DNA from: Baffinella frigidus
Lineage: Eukaryota > Cryptophyceae > Cryptomonadales > Baffinellaceae
Length of the DNA: 20,517 nucleotides
NCBI GenBank assembly: GCA_026770585.1
Contig: MU646307.1
Coordinates: forward strand, 1,924,285 to 1,944,801
Direction: 5' to 3'
Under the pieces are notes generated by a model. That model had not been told where the DNA came from. It made no database searches and saw only the letters and a list, made by a program, of their open reading frames with translations. Position 1 is the first letter of the stretch; each line of letters begins with the position of its first letter. Shown piece after piece: positions 12,101 to 18,100 of the stretch. The position numbers were made by a program, and so were the translations under genes.

Positions 12101-15100
12101 GGGTTTGGGGTTTGGGGTTTGGGGTTCAGGGTTTAGGGTTTAGGTTAGGGTTGAGGGTTTAGGGGTTGACCCCGGGTTGGTCATGCCGGACGGCGGCGTA
12201 ACAGAGGTGACCACGGTCCCCTTGTACGTGAACTGCAGCGTCTTGATCCCGCTGAGGTCCAGGAGCACTTCGCCCGAGGAGTAGGCGAGCGTGTAGTTGG
12301 CAACGCCTGGTTTCGGGTGTAGGATTTAGGGTTGAGAGGCTAGCGTTTGGGGTTTGGGGTTTAGGGTTTGGGGTTTGGGGTTTAGGGTTTAGGGTGTAGG
12401 GTTCAAGGGTTGGGGTTGACCCGCCGCGCACTGCGGCGCCGCGAACCGGACCACAAAGAGTGCCCCGCCCTTGGCCTTGAGGATGGCGTCCCGCGTCTTC
12501 ACGGCTTGCCCCGCGCAGTACACGTCGACCTGGGTTGGGGTTTGGGGATGAGGATTTAGGATTCAGAGCTTGGGGATTAGGGTTTGGAGTTTAGGGTTGA
12601 GTGTTTAGTTTGCAGGGTTTAGTGTTTAGTTTGTAGGGTTTAGGGGTTAGGTTTTAGGGTTTAGGGTTTATTGTTTAGGGTTTGATGTTTAGGCTTTAGA
12701 GATTAGGGTTCAGGGATGAGGGTCTAGGGTTTGGGGGTTAGGACCTGCAGCGCCGGGGCGTCAAAGAGGGAGAACAGCCCCGCCATGAATCGGCTCGGCG
12801 AGGTGGCGTCTCCTGGGTAGTCCTCGACCGTGAGAGACACGAGCGTGCCGCCCTGCTCGGACCCCTCGAGAGGGAACACCGACGTCACCGCCGGGCGCTT
12901 GTAGTTGAAGAACTGCACCGGGAGCCGCACGACCTTGCGCGCGTACGTTGTGGGGTACACGAGCAGCGTTGCCGCACACCCGGACGCGCACCCGCTGGGA
13001 AGCGCGGTTGGCAGGGGCACGCTGATCGACCTGGTTTAAGGTTCAGGGTTCAGGGTTCAGGGTTTAGGGTTTAGGGTTTAGGGTTTTAAGGTTATGGCGT
13101 TTGGGGTTTAGGGTTTTAGGGTTTTAGAGTTTAGGGTTTAGGGTTTAGGGTTCCGGGTTGACCGCACGCCAGCCGCGTTGGCGGCAGACACGGTCGTCAC
13201 GACGCTCTTGGTCTCGGTCGTGAACCTGGGTTTAGCATTGAGCGTTTAGCGTTGAGCGTTTAGGCGGCGTTTGGCGGCAGACGCGCGCTCTCTGTCGAGA
13301 ACCTGCACTCCAGGTGACGGGTTCAGGGCGTATGGTTCATGGGTGTGGTTCAGGGTTCAGAGTTTATGGTTTGAGGTTCAGGGTTTAGGGTTCAGGGTTT
13401 AGGGTTCAGGGTTTAGGGTTCAGGGTCCAGGGTTTGGGGTTAAGGGTTTAGGGCTGAGGGACAAGGGTGCAAGTGACCTGGCCTTCAGGGCCACCTCAAA
13501 ATTTGTATTTATTTTTGCTTCATGGGTGTGGTTTGTGGTTCAGGGTTTATGGTATATGGTGTAGGGTTCAAGCGACCTGAACTCTCCAGTGACGGCGTCG
13601 CCGGTTTCGAGCGCAGAGGGGAGCGAAAACACCGACAGCAATATGGCGCTCGGCACGTTTCTGGCGCCGTTCTGCCACACGTGGAACGCGGTTCCGGAGG
13701 ATGTGGTTCCGGATAATGTGGTTCCGGAGCCGGTTCCGTAGGGCCGTGCCACGCGCACCGTAGACGCATCGGTCAGAACCTGGTTTAGGGGTGAGAGTTT
13801 AAGGTTTAGAGTTTCGGGTTTTAGGGTTTAGGGTTTAGGGTTTTAGGGTTTTAGGGTTTGGGGTTTAGGTTGCGGGGTCTGTGTTGTGAGGCTTGATGGG
13901 GCTTAATGTTTCAGGGTCTGGACCCTGTGGTGCGGGGTCTGATTCGGGACTGTGGTGTGGGGCTTGATGGTTTAGGGTGTGGGGCGTGTGCTGTGGGGCT
14001 TGATTAGGGTTAAGGGTTTAGGTTTTAGGGTTTAGGATTTCGAGACCGGGAGCGTGAAGTAGTCTGCGAGGACGGGTGCCGCGAATTCCGCCACGCCCAC
14101 GCCGTTGCTGGTTTCGGGTTTGGGGGTTGGAGTTTGGGGTTTGGGGTTTGGATTTTGGGGTTTGGGGGTTTGGGTTTGGGGTTCAGGGTTCAGGGTTCAG
14201 GGCTTAGGGTTTAGGGTTTAGGGTTGCAGGTGGGGGTAGACAAACCTGACGCGGGCGCGCACGAAGTAGACGTTGCCCGTGGCGAGAGACGTGATCTGCA
14301 CCTTCTGGTACCGCCCGGACGTCGACGAGGACGCCAACTGCTGCGTGATGGAAGGTGTTGATGAGAGTTGTTGATGAAAGTTGTTGATGCCAGTTGTTGG
14401 ATGTCTGGCTGTCACAGTTGGTGGTGTAGTTCGCGGCACCGCGAACCTGCACGCCGCGAGCTGCAGGTTCGCCACTGGAGGACACGGGCACCGCGCATAG
14501 TGCGCGGAGGGCACGGGCAACTACACCCTCGCTACCTCCTTGCACAGCGCGCAGCCTAACCAAGGCTTTTTATTTCACAGCATCAAACCAGACGCTTCGA
14601 GCTGAGAGGAACCCCGCAGAACCGGCCAACAACCCGCGTGCAGGCCAGCGACAGAGGGCGCGGCGCACAAGATCGCAGACCAACCTAATTTTGCCTGTCC
14701 TCAGTAAAAAGACAGAGAAGGCGGGACCTGGTGCAGCTCGCAGGAACTCGAGCGCGCGAATGATGAGCATGTCGCTGCCTCCACCTGCCCCGAGAGAGAC
14801 ATTTCACATGCGACTAGTATTGTAGAAATGGGCTCCGCGCGGATTTTTAGAACGTGAGGTGAGGAAGCCAGGAACGTCAAAAAATCGATTTTTGGACGGA
14901 AAATCGATTTCGTGCTATGTTACGGGTAGTTAATTCTATTTTGGGCATCTTGCCCATGCCTAAGATAGCATAAAAGTTCATTCGACGTTTTTTATCTCCT
15001 GATCTTATTTCCTGACCTGACCTTGAATCCGCGCGGAACCCATTTCTACAATGCCCGGTTTCGTCATCATGGTTCAGTTCTTCGGAAGGACGCTTGGGTT

Positions 15101-18100
15101 AAGAGGGTTAGTCAAGCATCCTTGTAAAGGACTACCCTTTCGCGAGGTCCGATCTGAGAAAAGAATACATTAAGAGGATTAAGAGGAGACTAGGGAAAAC
15201 CTAAATATAACATTTAAGAAGATGAGGAAGCCTCGAGATGTTGGGAATCAGCAAATACCCATGGTCCTAATGCCCCCACACCTGGAGATGTAGGGTTTAG
15301 GGTTTAGGGTTTAGGGTTTAGGGTTTAGAGTTTAGAGTTTAGAGTTCACGTTTTGGTTGTTAGGGTTTAGGGTTTAGAGTGTAGAGTCTAGGTTTTGGGG
15401 TTTGTGGTTTAGGGTTTAGAGTCTAGGGTTTAGGGTTTAAGCCCGCACCTGGAGACTCACGAGTGGCGCGGAGGCATCTCAGGTCACCGACTATTCTCAA
15501 GGTAGGCCATCCGTAGGGACACAGGGTTGTTCCTACGGACATACTAACCAACTCTCGGTCATAATCCGCCCCAAAATCACTTCGTAGCCCGCTGTGTGGC
15601 TCTGCCGCACTTGGGTTGGCCGACTATTCTCAAGTTGGCATGCTGGGTGTGCGATACACATCCGTCATCTTTGGAGTGGGAACGAGCCCGGGCTCGCCTA
15701 ATTTTACAGCCCAAACAGACAGTGTCAGAGGTAAAAATCGCGGGCCTGCACCTGAATGCCCACGAGTGGCGCAGAGCCATCTCCGAGACCCGTGTCGGAA
15801 GGCACCATGAATGATACGTTCAGCGCCTGCGTTTGGGGTTTGGGGTTTAGGGTTTAGGGTTTAGGGTGTAGGGTTTAGGGTGTAGGGTGTAGGATGTAGG
15901 GATTGCGAACAACGAGAGAGCCCCCCCCCGCACGACGGCAACTCACCCGGGGCTATAACTGACCCGCGCAGGGTTTGTTTACAGACCACGGACCGGTCAA
16001 CCGTTGGTGGATTGGGGTAGGGTCTCGCGCCTCCAAAGTTCACGTTTAGCCACCTTTCTCACGCACCAACTCCTCAACCCCCATACCTGCAGCCCCCCCG
16101 CCGTCGTGACCTCTTGCGCGCTGAGCAACCGCACCGGGCCGGGCAAGTCCATCGCAAGGAGCGTTTGTGCCTCGGAGACGGGTCCGCTGAAGTAGCGGTT
16201 CGCGGCCGTGACCTGCAAACGAGGCGAGTTGACTGAACCGGGAAGTTTTGTACCAAGATGGTGACTGATCCGGCTTGGGGTTGTACCGGAAGATGCGAGG
16301 ATTAGTCAACAGTCGTGGGGTTCTGCGTGAGGGGGAAACAACGCGCGCGCGTTCACCAGAGCTGGCCTCGGGAAATGCATTCCCGGATAATTCAAACGTG
16401 GATTTTGAACAAGCATGTCCAGATTGTCAATGCATTGACCCTAACAAGGCAAACATCGGGAGGCGCACCGCAGTCAAGACTTGACGTTACTGTCAAGTGA
16501 TTAGTGTTTAGTGTTTAGTGTTTCGTGTTTAGTGTTTAGTGATCAGTGTTGAGACTTTAGCGTTGACGTCACTGTGTAGTCTTTAGTGTTTCGGTTTCAT
16601 GTTTACGGCTCAGTGTGCACAGTTTACGGTTCAGTGTTTCGGTTTCGTGTTGAGGGTGTAGGGAGCACCGTAGCAGTGAGCGCGGCGCCCTTGCGGCACC
16701 ACAGCAGCACATCGCCCCCCACCCGCAGCGCAAACGCGTCCCCGTGCCACTCAGCATCCAGCACAACCGCATCCACCCCCGCGCCCACCATCCACGACTG
16801 AGCCGTCGCATTCCCCTTCCCAGCGTCCCCAGCGGCTCCACTCGACGCGCCCGCGCACTCGAGCGAGACTTGATACCCGAGGAGCAAGATGCGGCGGGGG
16901 TCCGCGGCGCCCCGGGCGTCCCCAAAGTCGACCACGCGGCGCCACTCCACTCTGAAGCGCAAGACCGTTGCCTGCGCGATGGTCACGTCCGTCGGCGCGT
17001 CCGGTTTCCTGACGAAGGTGATGAGCCTCGCGGCGACAGCGGGGGGAGAGGCGCCTGCGGGGTTGTGCGCCTGGACGCGCGCGGCGAGCGTGACGCCGGG
17101 CGGGAGGATGTGGCCCAGGTTCGCGAACGTCACCTTGGTCACGCACGCGCGGGCGGAGAGCGCGGCGTCCGTGGAGCAGACGGTCTGTTCGGCGCCGACC
17201 TCCTGAGAGATGTTCCAGCCGTTGGACGCGAGGAGCGTGGCTGAGAAGCGTTGGATGTGCGCCACCTCCCCGGAGCCCTCCGCCAGCGCCTCGACCGCCC
17301 ACGACACCTCCACCCTCTCCGACAGAGACCCTCCAGCTGGACCGGATGCAAAGAGATCCGCGAGGGGGGTCTGCAGCTGCCGGATCGCCACCGCCAGCAC
17401 CTGCGCCGGGCGTTTGTACACTTCGAGGGAAAATATCATCGCCTCGGAGCGGTTCTCCCCCCCCCGCGCGACCCCGCCATCGTCCAAAAGCAGCACCTCC
17501 CACGTGGTGTTCCCCGAGCCCTGCCGCCCGAGCGCCGGCGCGAGCGTGGCCCAGAGCGTGCCGTTGCCGTCCACACGCGGCGCTCCTTCGGGAGCAAAGA
17601 GCATCACGCCCGCGCCGCCGACCTGCCGGATAAAGAACGAGAGGCGCTGCCACGCCTCGTCCAACGGCCCCGCGGAAATCCCCACCGCGAGCGCGAAGCT
17701 GACTGCCCCCGCGTCCTTGGTCGTGCGGAGGCGGGCCTGCGGGAGCGCGAAAGTGAAGGACGGCGCGTCGTTAACGGGCACCACGCGGATCGTCGCCACC
17801 TTGCGCCGCGTGACCGCCGGCGGCCCCCCAAGGTAGGAGGGGTCGGTGAGCGCAACCTCCCAGGTGGTCTCGCCGTTCGCATTCTGGAGGAGCGCGAGCG
17901 GTGCTGCGCCGTACGCCACCACGCCTGAGGCTGCCCCCGGGTGCTGCACCGCCTGGATTGGGAGTTGGGGGGTTAGGTGGTTAGGGGGCTAGGGGGCTGG
18001 GCCTGGCCGTACGCCACCACGCCTCAAGGGGAAGCTTCACCCGGGTGTTGCGCCGCCTGGATTGGGAGGTTGGGGAATTAGGGGGATAGGGGGATAGGGG

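Larger units (their letters stand above)
14461..15751. other. Largest intron of the model (1,291 bp)
   Basis: 14473-14818: unique sequence, no gene seen. 14819-15052: MITE-like element. 15053-15290: unique, A-rich in part, no gene seen. 15291-15440: TTTAGGG-type array. 15449-15478: decayed exon copy. 15481-15751: unique; cgactattctcaag occurs twice (about 15487 and 15631). I found no tRNA, rRNA or separate ORF that looks real. Confidence 0.7.
16213..16668. other. Intron: unique sequence plus TTTAGTG heptamers
   Basis: 16213-16499 is mostly unique, with an imperfect tandem pair at 16228-16260 / 16260-16295 (both with tgactga, ccgg and ttgtacc). 16500-16668 is a degenerate array of a TTTAGTG-type heptamer. 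No gene seen. Confidence 0.7.

Noticed and set aside
13474-13494. Micro-exon GTGGCCCTGAAGGCCAG
   Set aside because: It has AG and GT neighbours, but in the phase required by exon 13577-13779 it reads a stop; splicing directly to 13225 keeps the frame and completes the FN3 domain.
15053-15290. A second gene or promoter between the FN3 exons
   Set aside because: It lies within an intron whose flanking exons complete one FN3 domain; no ORF, RNA gene or clear promoter element was seen.
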